From Luteibacter rhizovicinus (GTDB lineage Bacteria > Pseudomonadota > Gammaproteobacteria > Xanthomonadales > Rhodanobacteraceae), in assembly GCF_004342265.1 (NCBI RefSeq), contig NZ_SMCS01000002.1:806001-870000 (forward strand): a stretch of DNA of 64,000 nt. The letters run 5' to 3'. This document shows positions 16,010 through 26,451 of this stretch, piece by piece. Below the pieces are notes generated by a model that was not told where the DNA came from, did not search any database, and was given only the letters and a program-made list of their open reading frames with translations. Numbering within the stretch: the first letter of the stretch is position 1; every line of letters begins with the position of its first letter. The position numbers were made by a program, and so were the translations under genes.

Positions 16010-16882
16010 TTACCGGGACGAATCCGCGACTTGCGTAGGGCTTAATCCAAGCACGCGCCGCATGCAGCGGGCCATGTGGCTCGAATGTGCGAAGCCTGTT
16101 TCCAGCGCAATATCCGTCAGACTCATTCCTCCTTCGAGCAGGCGTATCCGTGCGCGTTCTACGCGCCGCTCAAGGACAAAACGATGAACCGGCATACCCA
16201 CCGCCTGTTTGAACAGCGGCTTGAAGTGCGACAGGCTGAATCCCGCTACACCCGCAAGTTCGGCGAGCGTGAGGTCTTCGTCGAGATGCGCTTCGATGTA
16301 CTCGATCACGTGACGCAACCGCCATGCCGGCAGCGCGCGACCCGGCTTGGACGTCGACGCTCCGCGACGCGATTGCAGTGCAAGCAGACGCGCGGCGAGG
16401 GCCGAGGCGAGGCTGTCCGCGAACAACCGTCCTCCCGGATACGCATCGTGATCTTCGGCCTGCATCATCCAGCCGATCCGTTCGATCTGGGGATCCCGGA
16501 TATGAATCGAAGGGGCGAGTTCCGCGTCCGGCGAGCGCAGGCCCATGGCGTCCGCGGTGTCCCGAAAGAGCGAGGGCGTCAGGCGGAGCAGCAACGATCG
16601 TGCGGGTCGCGATACGGTCCAGCGAGTACTGGACCGCGCGGGCACGACGCAGAACTGGCCATGGAGTCGGACGCCTTGCCGCTCGTAGTTGCCTGCGCGG
16701 TAAGAGACCGGAACCGGGTTGCCGAGGTGAAGACAAAGAACGTGACGGTCGTCCACCGGCGAATCGAACAATCCCGGGGGAACGGGTGAGGTAAGTACAT
16801 CGAGCAGCGGCAAGCGCTCCCGAGCCACGCTCGACAGCAGCGCGGCCGGGGGGCCGGGGTAGCACGAAGGGCGGTCGGTCAT
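16010..16882 (-). CDS. AraC family regulator, divergent from a Tat-exported hydrolase
   Basis: A 290-residue regulator. Residues about 30-150 form a cupin-like sensor domain (LCLHLGNPVPVSYRAGNYER). The C-terminal HTH (about 190-285) has IEAHLDEDLTLAELAGVAGF, FKPLFKQAVGMPVHRFVLER, then SLTDIALETGFAHSSHMARCMRRVLG, ending SPTQVADSSR. It is divergent from the hydrolase at 17031 (148 bases apart) and is a good candidate to control it. No clear direct repeats are visible in the shared intergenic region. Confidence 0.92.
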   Translation of the reverse strand: MTDRPSCYPGPPAALLSSVARERLPLLDVLTSPVPPGLFDSPVDDRHVLCLHLGNPVPVSYRAGNYERQGVRLHGQFCVVPARSSTRWTVSRPARSLLLRLTPSLFRDTADAMGLRSPDAELAPSIHIRDPQIERIGWMMQAEDHDAYPGGRLFADSLASALAARLLALQSRRGASTSKPGRALPAWRLRHVIEYIEAHLDEDLTLAELAGVAGFSLSHFKPLFKQAVGMPVHRFVLERRVERARIRLLEGGMSLTDIALETGFAHSSHMARCMRRVLGLSPTQVADSSR

Positions 16883-17030
16883 TGGCCGATCCTTCTACTC
16901 GCCCGGGGGTTTTGCAAGTGCTCCAGTCATCCGCCTGTGCCCAGCGGCAGCCGTTTGTGCGAGCGGTCCTGGGGGCGGCGGTGCCAGCATGCTTTCACGC
17001 GACGGCATTCGCTCGCATGGAGACCCGATA

Positions 17031-18011
17031 GTGAAACGTAGACAGTTCCTGGCATTGACCGGCGCCACCGTGGCCGCCGCTGTCGTCGGCGCGAACATAT
17101 CGCGCGCGGCTCCCTATCTCGGTGCGGCGGGCGCCGGTGCCGCACATCCCACGGATGCGGCGGCATTTCGCGCGGCGCGACGTTTCGCCGACCTCCCCTT
17201 CGGCAAAATCGCCTATGTCGAGCGCGGTTCGGGCGACGCGGCTCTGTTCTTGCACGGCGCACCGCTCAATGGTTTTCAATGGCGCGGTGCGCTCGACCGG
17301 TTGTCTCCCTTCCGCCGGTGCGTCGCACCCGATTTCATGGGCCTTGGATACTCCGAGGTTCCCGAGCAGCAATCGCTGAGGGCGGACGCACAGGTGGCCA
17401 TGCTTGCCGCATTGCTCGACACCCTCGCGATCTCCCGCGTCGATATCGTCGCCAGCGACAGCGGCGGAGCGGTCGCGCAATTGTTCGCGGTCCGCTATCC
17501 CGGGCGTGTGCGGACGATGCTTCTGACGAACTGCGACGTCGAGCCCGATAGTCCTCCGCCCAAGGTCAAACCCGCCATCGAGATGGCACGCGCGGGAACA
17601 CTCGCGGATGCCACCGCCAAATGGCTGACCGATAAAGCGTTGGCGCGCTCGACGTTCGGTGCGGCCGTCTATCGCGACCCCAGTCGTTTTGCCGACGAGA
17701 CCATCGAGTACTACGTCACACCACTCGTCAGCTCGCCGTTACGCAGGGCGCAATACCATGCGTTCCACATCGCCCTGGAGCCCAACCCGCTGGCGGGTAT
17801 CGAAGCGTCGCTCAAGCGCAGCACCGTGCCGGTGCGGATCGTGTGGGGCGCAAGCGACGACATCTTCTCGCAGGCGGACGCCGACTATCTCGACCACACG
17901 TTTCCACGGTCGCAGGGCATCCGCCGCGTGCCTGGAGCGAAGCTGTTCTTTCAGGAAGAATTCCCCGACATCATTGCCGAGGAAGCGAAACGGCTGTGGC
18001 GAATCGGTTGA
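17031..18011 (+). CDS. Tat-exported alpha/beta hydrolase (haloalkane dehalogenase/epoxide hydrolase-like)
   Basis: A 326-residue protein starting with GTG and KRRQFLALTGATVAAAVVG, a twin-arginine signal. The alpha/beta hydrolase domain shows LHGAPLNGFQWRGALD (oxyanion side), VAPDFMGLGYSE, and a nucleophile elbow SDSGGAV, in which an Asp-type nucleophile may sit at D of ASDSGG or a Ser at the next position. The later VRIVWGASDDIF could hold the acid. A folded, possibly cofactor-free periplasmic hydrolase is likely. GGAG lies 9 bases before the GTG. Its divergent AraC neighbour is the likely regulator. Confidence 0.87.
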   Translation: MKRRQFLALTGATVAAAVVGANISRAAPYLGAAGAGAAHPTDAAAFRAARRFADLPFGKIAYVERGSGDAALFLHGAPLNGFQWRGALDRLSPFRRCVAPDFMGLGYSEVPEQQSLRADAQVAMLAALLDTLAISRVDIVASDSGGAVAQLFAVRYPGRVRTMLLTNCDVEPDSPPPKVKPAIEMARAGTLADATAKWLTDKALARSTFGAAVYRDPSRFADETIEYYVTPLVSSPLRRAQYHAFHIALEPNPLAGIEASLKRSTVPVRIVWGASDDIFSQADADYLDHTFPRSQGIRRVPGAKLFFQEEFPDIIAEEAKRLWRIG

Positions 18012-18019
18012 AGACCGGA

Positions 18020-21000
18020 TCAGTCGGCGTAGCGGCCGATCGTTTCATTCAACAACTTTTCCAGCGATACCCACGTCTCATCGAGGGCATCGATTCCATT
18101 CGCCTCGGCGCGTAATTCCATGGCCTGGCAGGCTTGTGCGGCATCTCTTTCACCAAGCATGAAAAGCACGCCCTTCATCGCATGTAGCCGGTCGAGAAAA
18201 GCGACACTGTCGTGTCGGCTCAACGCGTCGCGCATGGCCTGAACATCGTGGGTTCCCGATTCGACAAATGCCCGTCGCACCTTCTCCGAGGGCTTGCGTA
18301 CCGGCGGCGCTGCCTGTGTCGTTTCCCGGGCAAGGTCAGGTACGTGGCGCGACATCGCCGCATCGAGCTGATCCAGCGAAATGGGTTTCAGCAGCAGGTC
18401 GGTAATGTCGGCTTCCTTGCATCGCTGTTTTTCGCTGGACAATGCCATGGCGGTGATGGCGAGAATCGGAGACGTCTCGCCGCGCTCGCGCAACGCGCGG
18501 GTCAGGTCATAGCCATTCATGCGCGGCATGTTGATGTCCGTCAGTACGGCATCGTAGAACCCGGGTTTCCACAGGCGCAGGGCATCTTCCCCGTCCTCGG
18601 CCAGGTCGGCATGGAAGCCGAGTTCGTCGAGCTGCTCGAGAATCAGTTCGCGATTCACCGGATGATCGTCGACCAGAAGCACCCTGCCCCTCGACTTGCT
18701 GCCGGCACGTTTTTTCTCGAAAGCCGTGACATCGTCGTTCGTTACCGGCGCTGTCATATCGCCATGCAGAATCGCCGTCAGCAAGGTATCGCTTGAGTAG
18801 CAGGAGACGTGCCACCCATCGTCGTGCAACATCGGCAATAGCGGTCCGTTCGCAAGGGCGCGAATAACATGCCGTGCGTCTGCAACAAGCATTCGCTCGT
18901 CCTCGCCGCTCCAGGCCTGTTGCGCGCCAAATATCAGCAACGCGTCGGCACGACGGAGCCATGCCGCATCGAAATCGGACGGCTGTCCCGCCACGACGAC
19001 ATCGGCACCCCGGGATTCCAGCACCGCGGATATCTCGGTACGCCACTCCGCCGCACCGGAAAGCAGGGCGATATGTTTCCCGGCAAGCTGTCTGTCGGGA
19101 GGCGCCGCATGGGGATCACACCCGACCGGCACGTCCAGCGTGAACACGCTGCCAACACCCGGCGTACTCCGCGCATCGATGGAACCACCGAGCAACTGCG
19201 CCAGCTCGTGGCACAACGCAAGACCAAGACCGCTACCGCCGAAACGTCGCGAGATACTGGCATCGGCTTGCGAGAACGGTTCGAACAAGTTAGCCAGTTG
19301 CTCTTCGGACATGCCGATACCGGAATCGACCACCTCGAATCGCAGGCGCGTCCGGGTATCGGACGGGGCACTCGCAAGCGATGCGCGAAGGCTGATTCGC
19401 CCGGACTCGGTGAACTTCACCGCGTTGCCCAGCAGATTGTTGAGGACCTGCCGGATGCGATGGGCATCCGCGATATAGCCCGATGCCAACGCGGGATCGA
19501 TCCCGAAGTAAAGCTTCAATCCATTTCGCTGTGCTGCCGGTGCGAACAGCAACGTGACCTGCTCGATCAACGGCCTCAGCTTGAACGGCACAGGATCGAT
19601 ATCCAGCTGCCCGGCTTCGATTCTGGAAAAATCCAGCACGTCGCTGATGATGCCGAGCAATGCATCGGCGGACAGGCGCACGCGGCCCAACCGTTCGCGC
19701 TGTGCGGCTTCAAGCTTCGAACGGGACAGCAGTTCCAGATGACCAAGCATGCCATTGAGCGGCGTGCGGATTTCATGGCTCATGGTGGCCACGAATGTCG
19801 ACTTCGCGCGACTGGCCGCTTCCGCCGCCAGCTTTGCCTGCTCGGAATCGTGGCGGGCCTGTCGCAGATGCGCTTCCACACGCGATGCGTCGGCAAGTGC
19901 CGGCGCGAGCACCCGTCGATCGATCCGCAGCAACAAGAGCCACAGCCCCGCCAGAATCAGCGCGGTTGCCGTCGCGGCCAGCGCCAGGTGTTCCCACAGA
20001 TCCGCGAGCACCTGTCGCCAGGTATAGATGTGGACAATCGACCAGTCGACACCCTTGAGTCGATCCGCCACCAGAAACGTACCGCCACTGCGACGAAATA
20101 CCGGACCGGATGGCCACAACGACCAGAGATCGGCCGACCGCAGCAATGCCTCGATCTGCGCCGGCGTGGTATCGGGCTGGCTGCGATCGATAACGACTTC
20201 GCCGTCATGGGTGATCACGACAAATTCCGAGGTCGACATCGCCTTCAGACTATCCCTGATCCTGTCCGCCGACTCGAAGGCCACCCTGCGAAAGTAGACG
20301 TTTCCATCCACCGCCATCGTCATCGTGCTCGCCAGCGAAGGCTCGCCGGTGACAGGGTTATACGCAAAGTAGAACGATATCTGGCCGCTGCGGGCCGGCA
20401 CGACTTCATTCGATGTCGCCGGTTGTGCTGGGGTATCGTGGACCAGCCTGGCGAAGGCCTGTTCCCGCGTGGATACTTTCAATGCATCGAGCAGTTGCGC
20501 CTCGTCGCGCACGCCGGTCACCGCGAACAGCGAGCCACCCGGCTCGTATCCATACGCCACGAGCGGGCTGGGCGACTCAATCGCTGCGATGGTGGACGAG
20601 GTATAGGACGAGTATTCGTCGATCACACCCAGATACGCCGCCAGACGTGTCGAAGGCAGCGCCCCGCTGCCATGTCCGAGCACCAGCCAGGGGATGGCGG
20701 ATTCGCTGGACTGAACGGTAAGGCTTTCGCCCTGGACGGCGAACTGTTTTGCCAGCGGCTCGCCGGTCTGGATCAGGTAGGTCTGGCGGTCGTGCCATAG
20801 CGCATTGTTGGCAAACAGACTGGCGCTATAGCCATGACTTCTCTGCAAGAGGAACGCATTGACCGCGGTCCTGCCGTCCTGAAATATCTGCCGTTGGCCG
20901 TCGTGATAGTCGGCGATGCCGAGCAGGCAGCTGCCGATGGCCGCGAGCAGGATCAGCAAGGTCAGCAGACCGCCTCCCCCATAAAGCAGCCGGCGCTGGT

Positions 21001-21085
21001 GCCGACGCAGCGATTCCAGCTGGCGATGGCCATCTTGCGCGACCACGGAACCGGACGGCTGACGTTCGTTTTCGGTCTGGCTCAT
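18020..21085 (-). CDS. Hybrid sensor kinase with receiver and HPt domains (RcsC/BvgS-like)
   Basis: A 1021-residue membrane kinase. TM1 is about 34-56, a ~310-residue periplasmic sensor about 57-365, and TM2 about 366-388. The HisKA domain carries the phosphoacceptor H437 in [13 protein letters not shown]; the ATPase domain has [17 protein letters not shown] and [10 protein letters not shown] second, degenerate receiver-like segment (about 680-790) precedes a receiver with D850 in [13 protein letters not shown] and LLKPIS. A C-terminal HPt domain has H968 in RLHAMKG. The order H-D-H needs a separate response regulator; two RcsB-like ones lie beyond the autotransporter. Start at 21085 removes 14 unneeded residues. 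Confidence 0.93.
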   Translation of the reverse strand: MSQTENERQPSGSVVAQDGHRQLESLRRHQRRLLYGGGGLLTLLILLAAIGSCLLGIADYHDGQRQIFQDGRTAVNAFLLQRSHGYSASLFANNALWHDRQTYLIQTGEPLAKQFAVQGESLTVQSSESAIPWLVLGHGSGALPSTRLAAYLGVIDEYSSYTSSTIAAIESPSPLVAYGYEPGGSLFAVTGVRDEAQLLDALKVSTREQAFARLVHDTPAQPATSNEVVPARSGQISFYFAYNPVTGEPSLASTMTMAVDGNVYFRRVAFESADRIRDSLKAMSTSEFVVITHDGEVVIDRSQPDTTPAQIEALLRSADLWSLWPSGPVFRRSGGTFLVADRLKGVDWSIVHIYTWRQVLADLWEHLALAATATALILAGLWLLLLRIDRRVLAPALADASRVEAHLRQARHDSEQAKLAAEAASRAKSTFVATMSHEIRTPLNGMLGHLELLSRSKLEAAQRERLGRVRLSADALLGIISDVLDFSRIEAGQLDIDPVPFKLRPLIEQVTLLFAPAAQRNGLKLYFGIDPALASGYIADAHRIRQVLNNLLGNAVKFTESGRISLRASLASAPSDTRTRLRFEVVDSGIGMSEEQLANLFEPFSQADASISRRFGGSGLGLALCHELAQLLGGSIDARSTPGVGSVFTLDVPVGCDPHAAPPDRQLAGKHIALLSGAAEWRTEISAVLESRGADVVVAGQPSDFDAAWLRRADALLIFGAQQAWSGEDERMLVADARHVIRALANGPLLPMLHDDGWHVSCYSSDTLLTAILHGDMTAPVTNDDVTAFEKKRAGSKSRGRVLLVDDHPVNRELILEQLDELGFHADLAEDGEDALRLWKPGFYDAVLTDINMPRMNGYDLTRALRERGETSPILAITAMALSSEKQRCKEADITDLLLKPISLDQLDAAMSRHVPDLARETTQAAPPVRKPSEKVRRAFVESGTHDVQAMRDALSRHDSVAFLDRLHAMKGVLFMLGERDAAQACQAMELRAEANGIDALDETWVSLEKLLNETIGRYAD

Positions 21086-21178
21086 CGATAACCCGCGGTT
21101 GGCTGATGCAAAGCCGTGCCCTGGCAATCTATATGATTTCGTGGCCGCCGGTTAGCCGCCGTTCGCGACGTAACCTGC

Positions 21179-21212
21179 AAAAAGAGACCCGGATGCATGG
21201 CATCCGGGTCTC
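21179..21212 (-). terminator. Rho-independent terminator of the autotransporter gene
   Basis: On the minus strand, GAGACCCGGATGC and GCATCCGGGTCTC form a 13-base stem with a 3-base loop, followed by five T residues. It begins 15 bases after the autotransporter stop codon and separates it from the kinase gene. Confidence 0.93.
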
Positions 21213-21226
21213 CTGTCGCAACGCAC

Positions 21227-24200
21227 TTACCAGGTGAAGCGTATACCGGCGTTGGCGGTGAAGCTGTCACGCTGGGCGTTCTTCGTCGCACCGACGCCGA
21301 CCTGATAACTCGCCGAGGCATAGATGCCGAGGTTGGTCGTCAGACGTGCCGTTACGCCACCGGACACTTCCACGCGGCTCGCGGTCGACAGCAGCGGCGC
21401 ACTGTCCGTACCGGAATACACCGTCGTGGCGCGTGCGCCCCGGTCGTGCCAATAGTTCACCGCGACATACGGTTCCCAACGCGCACCGCTGCTCGTATCG
21501 ACCTGCCACTTGCCACGCAGGCCCACTCGACCGCTGGTGCCCTGGGTCGTACCCAACGCCACGGAACCGGCGGCGTCTTTCTCCTCGCCGAAGCGTACCT
21601 GCTGCCATACCGCCTGCACCTGCGGCTCGAGCACGAAGCTTGAACCCAGTTGCGGCATGGCGAAGGGATATCCGAACTCCAGCGAGCCCATGAAGCCTGT
21701 GCCACTGGGGCTGAGGCGCGTCGAATCCGTACTGGCTGTGCCGCGATAGGTCGAGGCCTGCACCACACCGTCGAGATACCAGCCGCTGCGACCGTAGTGT
21801 GTCCAGTACGCGCCTGCCGAATTGGCTTGCAGGTTCACCGAACCGGTGCGCTGCATCTCGTAGTTGGTAGCGGCGTCGTTGGTCACCAGGCCGCGCACTC
21901 GTACATCGGCGTTGCTGTGCGCAAGGTATCCGCCAAAGCGATAGCCACTACCGTCGCTCGACGTGCTCTGCCACAGATCGGCACCGACCTGCAGACCGGA
22001 CAGATTGCCCTTTGCACGCGGCGCGGCGAACGCGCGGTAGGTGTTGTCGATATTGCTGGCGAATACGCGCGTCCACACGGCCGGACGCGAATCGTCGCGA
22101 GCCGGTGCCGGCTGCATCAGTGCACTGTCGCCAGTCCGCTGTTGCATCGTGCCCAGAGTCAGCATGCCCAGTTCGCGTGCGATCGGCTGGATGACGCCAT
22201 AGGTAGCGATTTCCGGCCCGATGATCGGGTACGAACCCGGCGGCAGCGGCGGCTGCACCGGATTGGGATCGAGGACCAGATCCGGTGGACCGGGTGGGGT
22301 CGTGGGATCGGGTGCGCCGGGATCGACGGGGGTCACCGGATCGGGGCCGATCGGATCGACCGGCTTAACCGGATCGACGGGGTCCGGCACGACGAACTGA
22401 TTACGCAGATACCAGTTATCCGGATTCGTGCCGGCAAGATCGCCGCGGAACAAACGATAGCTGCTCGCGCCGCTACGTGTCTGACCTTGCAGCGCAAAAG
22501 CATTGGTATCGGTCGTGCCGCCGTTGGTTGCCGCGATCACGAGGATGCCGTCATTAAAAGTCTGGCCGATCGTTGTGCTGGTGTTGTGCAGCACGACGTT
22601 GGTGGTGCCGCTGGCATTGCCGCCATCGATCACCAGCTTGCTCGACGGCGAATCGTCGGTGCCAAGGAAGCTGTTGAGGGCAAGCCGCCCGTTATTGCCG
22701 ACATAATCGCCCTGGATCGTCAGCGTGCCGTAGGTCGTGTCGCCGGCAATCGCATTGCCCGGCCACAACGTGCCCTCGTTGTACACATTGCCGTGAATGA
22801 CGCCGAAGCCCGACAGCGTCGCGCCAGCCGCCACGCTCGTATCGGACTGGATCGAGCCGCCGATCGACAGCGTGCCGCGCTGTACCTGCGTCGCGCCGGT
22901 ATAGGTCTGGTCGCCGGAAAGATTCAGCGTACCCAACCCCAACTGGGTCAGTCTGCCCGTACCGCTGACGGCGTTGGAGAACGTCACGTCGTCGGCGCGA
23001 TTGAACGCCAGCGTGCCGCTGTTGGCGACGTCGCCGAGCACACTGCCCGTGCTGCCGCCGTTGCCGAGCTGCAAGGTACCCGCGTCGATCGTGGTGCCGC
23101 CCGTATAAGTGTTATTGCCGGCCAGCACCGTCGTACCCGCGCCGATCTGTTCCAGCGCGCCGGCGCCGGAAACCGTGCCAGGCAGGAGCGACGCGTCCGC
23201 ACGATCGGTGCGCAAAGTCGTACCCGATGCCAGCACGACATCGCCGACGATGCTGCCGCTGGTGCCACCGTCGCCCAGATGAAGATGACCGGCATTGACC
23301 TGCGTCGTGCCGGTATACGTGTTGTCGCCGGTCAGCACGGTGGTGCCGCCGCCGTTCTGCCACAGGCTGCCCGTACCCGACATCTGGCCCGACTGTGTCA
23401 CGGTGTCGGCCCGGTCGATGGTCAGGATGCCGTTGTTGATCGCATCGCCGACGATACCGCCGGTCGTACCACCGTCGCCCAGTTGCAGGATGCCGCCACT
23501 GATCAGGGTGCCGCCGGTATACGTGTTATCGGCGGTAAGAACGGTGGTCCCGGTGCCTATCTGCGCCAGCATGCCCCGGCCCGACACTGTACCTGCCAGC
23601 GTGACGTTATCCGAGCGACCGATCGCCAGCGAACCATTGTTGACGATATCGCCGACGATACTGCCGGTCGTACCACCAGAGCCAAGCTGCAACATACCGC
23701 CGTCGATGACGGTACCGCCCGTATTGGTGTTATCGGCGGTCAATACCGTCGTGCCACCCATCTGCTGCAAGCTACCCGTGCCGGACACCTGACCCCGAAA
23801 GATTGTGCCTCCGGAAAAATTGAAGGCCAGCGTGCCGTTGTTGACGACGTCGCCAACGATGTTTCCCGTGCTGCCGCCATTGCCCAACTGCAATGTACCG
23901 GCCGCGATGGTGGTACCGCCGGTATAGGTCTGGTTGCTGGCCAGCACGGTGGTGCCAGTACCGACCTGCTCGAACGAGCCCGCACCCGAAACGATGCCTG
24001 GCAGCAGGGAGATATCCGAACGATCGACGGCCAACTTCGTGCCCGCGGTCAGCGAAACATTGCCGGCCACACTACCGCTGGTGCCACCATTGCCGAGCTG
24101 CAAGCCACCGGCATTGACCAGCGTATTGCCGGTGTATGTGTTGTTGCCAGTCAGAATGGTCGTGCCCGTACCGGCCTGCACCAGCGTGCCCACCCCAGAG

Positions 24201-25906
24201 ATCGCACCCGCCAGGGTTGCCGCGTCCGAACGGTTGATCGTCAACTGCGTGTTGTTGACGACGTCGCCGGCGATGCTACCCGTGGTGCCGCCGTTGCCGA
24301 CGACCACGTCACCGGCATTGATCTGCGTGACGCCGTCATAGGTATTGTTTCCCGTCAGGGTCAGCGTGCCCGCACCTTGCTTGATCAGCTGGCCATTGGC
24401 ACCGGTGAGAGCGCCCGCCAGTGTCACGTTATTGCCGTTGGTATCGAGCACGGCGCCGTTGCTTCCCAGCGCATTGAGGCGCGTGGAAATATCCAGCGTA
24501 TTGCCGGTGGCCCACTGCAAGCCGCCGCCGTCGAGCGTGATCCCGCCAGTGCCAAGATTGGCGCCGGTCTGAAAACGAATCAGGCCCTCATTGACGGTGG
24601 TGCCGCCTGTGTACGTATTGTTCGCGGTCAGCATAAGCGTACCGGTGCCTGCTTTGTTCAGCGTGCCACCAGCACCGCTGGTCACGCCACTGACAGTCAT
24701 CAGCGCATTGGCGCCGTCGACCTGGAAGGTATGCGTGCCCGCCGCAGCCAGAACGATCGGTACGTTCACCGTCATATCCTGACCGTTGGCATAGTTGCCG
24801 AGCACGCCGTTGTTGAAATTGATGACACGCGTGGCGGTACCGGCCCCCGCGACGACCGATCCGGCGCGCAACGCGCCGCCGTTGAGGTTGATCGTGGACG
24901 ACACCGTGCCGGTGGTGCCTGTGCGAACGCCCACAGTCACGGTATTCGCAAGGACGGTGCCGCCTCCACCGATGTTCAGGCGGGCGGTCGTATTGCCTGC
25001 ACCGGATGTGCTGGTTCGTTGACCCAGCAGAATCGTATTGGCATCCAGCACGCCCTGACCCAGGGAGAACGTACCGGTCGCTGGGTTCGTGCCGAAGACC
25101 GAGGTAGCGATCGTGAGTGCATCTACTTTCGCATCCAGAATTCCGCCGGTGAAATCGGCCAGACCGACGGCTCCACTGTAGTTACTATTCGAGCCGGTCG
25201 CGATATTCCAGTTGCTGACTGCACTGATGCCGTCGGTGCCACGAATTTTTACCGTGCCGCCGGAAATTCCATCCTGAAAGTTCAGCGTGCCGTTGGTCTG
25301 ATTGGTACCAATCGTGATCTGATCCGCATTGATCGTATTGGTCTGACCCAGACGTACCGTGCCTTGGTTGGTAGCGGGTCCTTGTACCGTACGGCTCGTG
25401 TCGGCTACGCCAAACGACGATGCGGTAATGACATTGGTGCCGGAGGCGAGGTTGAATGTGGTGTTGCTGACGCCCGTGGTGTTCGCCGCGCCACCCGTGG
25501 CACGGCCACTCGCGCTGAAGACAGCGGTGGGGCTGTCGAACACGAAATTGGTCAGGCCACTCATGTCCAGGTTCTGCACGGTATTGCTGGCCGTGCCGCC
25601 AATGCGGAAATCGCCACCGTTGTAGATCAGCGTGCCGCCCGTGCCGATGATGGTTCCGGTAGCGCCATTGCTGACTGTCAGGCCGTCGATGACGCGTGTA
25701 TCGCTACCGATATCGACGGTGGAACCACTAGGGAAACTGATGGTATCGGCATGCACCTGTGCCATGGCTACGCCAGCCAACAGAAAGCTGACGGCAAGCG
25801 GCGTGAGGCGGCGCCGGTTCATGCGAGTGCGGCTCTTGGCCAGTTCGGACGCAACCACCCATTTACCGGTAGCGGCGTTCCAGACGATGCGATAGATGGT
25901 GTTCAT
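21227..25906 (-). CDS. Large autotransporter adhesin with PATR repeats
   Basis: A 1559-residue type V secretion protein. Residues 1-25 (MNTIYRIVWNAATGKWVVAS) are an extended signal peptide region, followed by the signal core LAVSFLLAGVAMAQVHA, cleaved near residue 52. The passenger (about 55-1170) is a beta-solenoid with autotransporter-associated repeats of the type TGTTVLTGNNTYTGGT followed by LQLGNGGSTGSI, about 68 residues apart. A proline/aspartate-rich linker (about 1170-1225) precedes the C-terminal beta-barrel (about 1255-1559), which ends in the aromatic NAGIRFTW. It is probably a surface adhesin or biofilm factor. It has its own strong terminator and is flanked by a hybrid kinase and two RcsB-like regulators. 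Confidence 0.95.
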   Translation of the reverse strand: MNTIYRIVWNAATGKWVVASELAKSRTRMNRRRLTPLAVSFLLAGVAMAQVHADTISFPSGSTVDIGSDTRVIDGLTVSNGATGTIIGTGGTLIYNGGDFRIGGTASNTVQNLDMSGLTNFVFDSPTAVFSASGRATGGAANTTGVSNTTFNLASGTNVITASSFGVADTSRTVQGPATNQGTVRLGQTNTINADQITIGTNQTNGTLNFQDGISGGTVKIRGTDGISAVSNWNIATGSNSNYSGAVGLADFTGGILDAKVDALTIATSVFGTNPATGTFSLGQGVLDANTILLGQRTSTSGAGNTTARLNIGGGGTVLANTVTVGVRTGTTGTVSSTINLNGGALRAGSVVAGAGTATRVINFNNGVLGNYANGQDMTVNVPIVLAAAGTHTFQVDGANALMTVSGVTSGAGGTLNKAGTGTLMLTANNTYTGGTTVNEGLIRFQTGANLGTGGITLDGGGLQWATGNTLDISTRLNALGSNGAVLDTNGNNVTLAGALTGANGQLIKQGAGTLTLTGNNTYDGVTQINAGDVVVGNGGTTGSIAGDVVNNTQLTINRSDAATLAGAISGVGTLVQAGTGTTILTGNNTYTGNTLVNAGGLQLGNGGTSGSVAGNVSLTAGTKLAVDRSDISLLPGIVSGAGSFEQVGTGTTVLASNQTYTGGTTIAAGTLQLGNGGSTGNIVGDVVNNGTLAFNFSGGTIFRGQVSGTGSLQQMGGTTVLTADNTNTGGTVIDGGMLQLGSGGTTGSIVGDIVNNGSLAIGRSDNVTLAGTVSGRGMLAQIGTGTTVLTADNTYTGGTLISGGILQLGDGGTTGGIVGDAINNGILTIDRADTVTQSGQMSGTGSLWQNGGGTTVLTGDNTYTGTTQVNAGHLHLGDGGTSGSIVGDVVLASGTTLRTDRADASLLPGTVSGAGALEQIGAGTTVLAGNNTYTGGTTIDAGTLQLGNGGSTGSVLGDVANSGTLAFNRADDVTFSNAVSGTGRLTQLGLGTLNLSGDQTYTGATQVQRGTLSIGGSIQSDTSVAAGATLSGFGVIHGNVYNEGTLWPGNAIAGDTTYGTLTIQGDYVGNNGRLALNSFLGTDDSPSSKLVIDGGNASGTTNVVLHNTSTTIGQTFNDGILVIAATNGGTTDTNAFALQGQTRSGASSYRLFRGDLAGTNPDNWYLRNQFVVPDPVDPVKPVDPIGPDPVTPVDPGAPDPTTPPGPPDLVLDPNPVQPPLPPGSYPIIGPEIATYGVIQPIARELGMLTLGTMQQRTGDSALMQPAPARDDSRPAVWTRVFASNIDNTYRAFAAPRAKGNLSGLQVGADLWQSTSSDGSGYRFGGYLAHSNADVRVRGLVTNDAATNYEMQRTGSVNLQANSAGAYWTHYGRSGWYLDGVVQASTYRGTASTDSTRLSPSGTGFMGSLEFGYPFAMPQLGSSFVLEPQVQAVWQQVRFGEEKDAAGSVALGTTQGTSGRVGLRGKWQVDTSSGARWEPYVAVNYWHDRGARATTVYSGTDSAPLLSTASRVEVSGGVTARLTTNLGIYASASYQVGVGATKNAQRDSFTANAGIRFTW
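22860..24420 (-). repeat. Eight ~205-bp internal repeats in the autotransporter passenger
   Basis: The motif encoding xxLTGNNTYTGxT recurs on the minus strand near positions 22898, 23103, 23310, 23514, 23719, 23921, 24130 and 24330, spaced 200-209 bases, with a further diverged one near 24607. Units at 22898-24130 are close enough in sequence to allow recombination between them. The repeats encode the PATR beta-strand units of the passenger. Confidence 0.9.
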
Positions 25907-26143
25907 TCGTATTCCTCTCAAAGACGTCGAGTGGCTCGGCGCCTTTCTCGAAGGCGCATGGCTCCAGCGCCCGGACTATCCGCGCGGCTCTGGATGCCTT
26001 GATTGGGGGAGGCACGAAAACATGGTAGGCAACGCGACGTCCGCGACATATCGGACGGGGCCTAAATACGCGGTGGATGGGGGGATCGGGGGTACCGCGG
26101 GCGCAATGACGCCAAAGCGAACCGTCGATGGCCCGCCGCTATG

Positions 26144-26347
26144 TCAACGCGGCGCCTTCTTTGCGCCGACTTTGCCCGCGTGAGTCCAGCGCTCTATCAG
26201 CTGGCGACGCTTATCGGGAGAAACGAACAGGAATCGGTTGAGTCCATCGACGAAATGGTTCTGTTCCGCCTTGCTCAGGTGGCAGAAACCGAGAAGCAAC
26301 TGGGTGGTCTTCGCTTCGTTTGCTTCTTTCACGTTCCGGTATCCCAT
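26144..26347 (-). CDS. Small basic protein, unknown
   Basis: A 67-residue basic protein: MGYRNVKEANEAKTTQLLLG, then FCHLSKAEQNHFVDGLNRFL, ending in a lysine/arginine-rich tail. Its amphipathic helical look and normal amino-acid use suggest a real gene. No family is recognised. It lies between the autotransporter and the first RcsB-like regulator, on the same strand as both. No strong ribosome site is visible, which lowers confidence. Confidence 0.5.
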   Translation of the reverse strand: MGYRNVKEANEAKTTQLLLGFCHLSKAEQNHFVDGLNRFLFVSPDKRRQLIERWTHAGKVGAKKAPR

Positions 26348-26451
26348 GCGCGGCGTGCAGGCGTGGGCCGTGCATCGACCTCTCGCGATGCAACGAGCCT
26401 AGGGATGCATGGGCGGCATAGCTATGGGACTGGGCCTATTCCCGACGACGG

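Noticed and set aside
18869-20800. 643-codon open frame opposite the hybrid kinase
   Set aside because: Antisense shadow; the kinase frame has all catalytic motifs.
22860-24420. Regular repeats suggesting a CRISPR array
   Set aside because: The unit is about 205 bp, in frame and codes for autotransporter strands; there are no short palindromic repeats with unique spacers and no cas genes.
21650-26002. 1450-codon open frame on the plus strand opposite the autotransporter
   Set aside because: It mirrors the autotransporter coding sequence; GC-rich repetitive genes often leave the antisense frame free of stops. Its product has no recognisable domains and is very rich in Arg, Ala and Gln, unlike a real protein.
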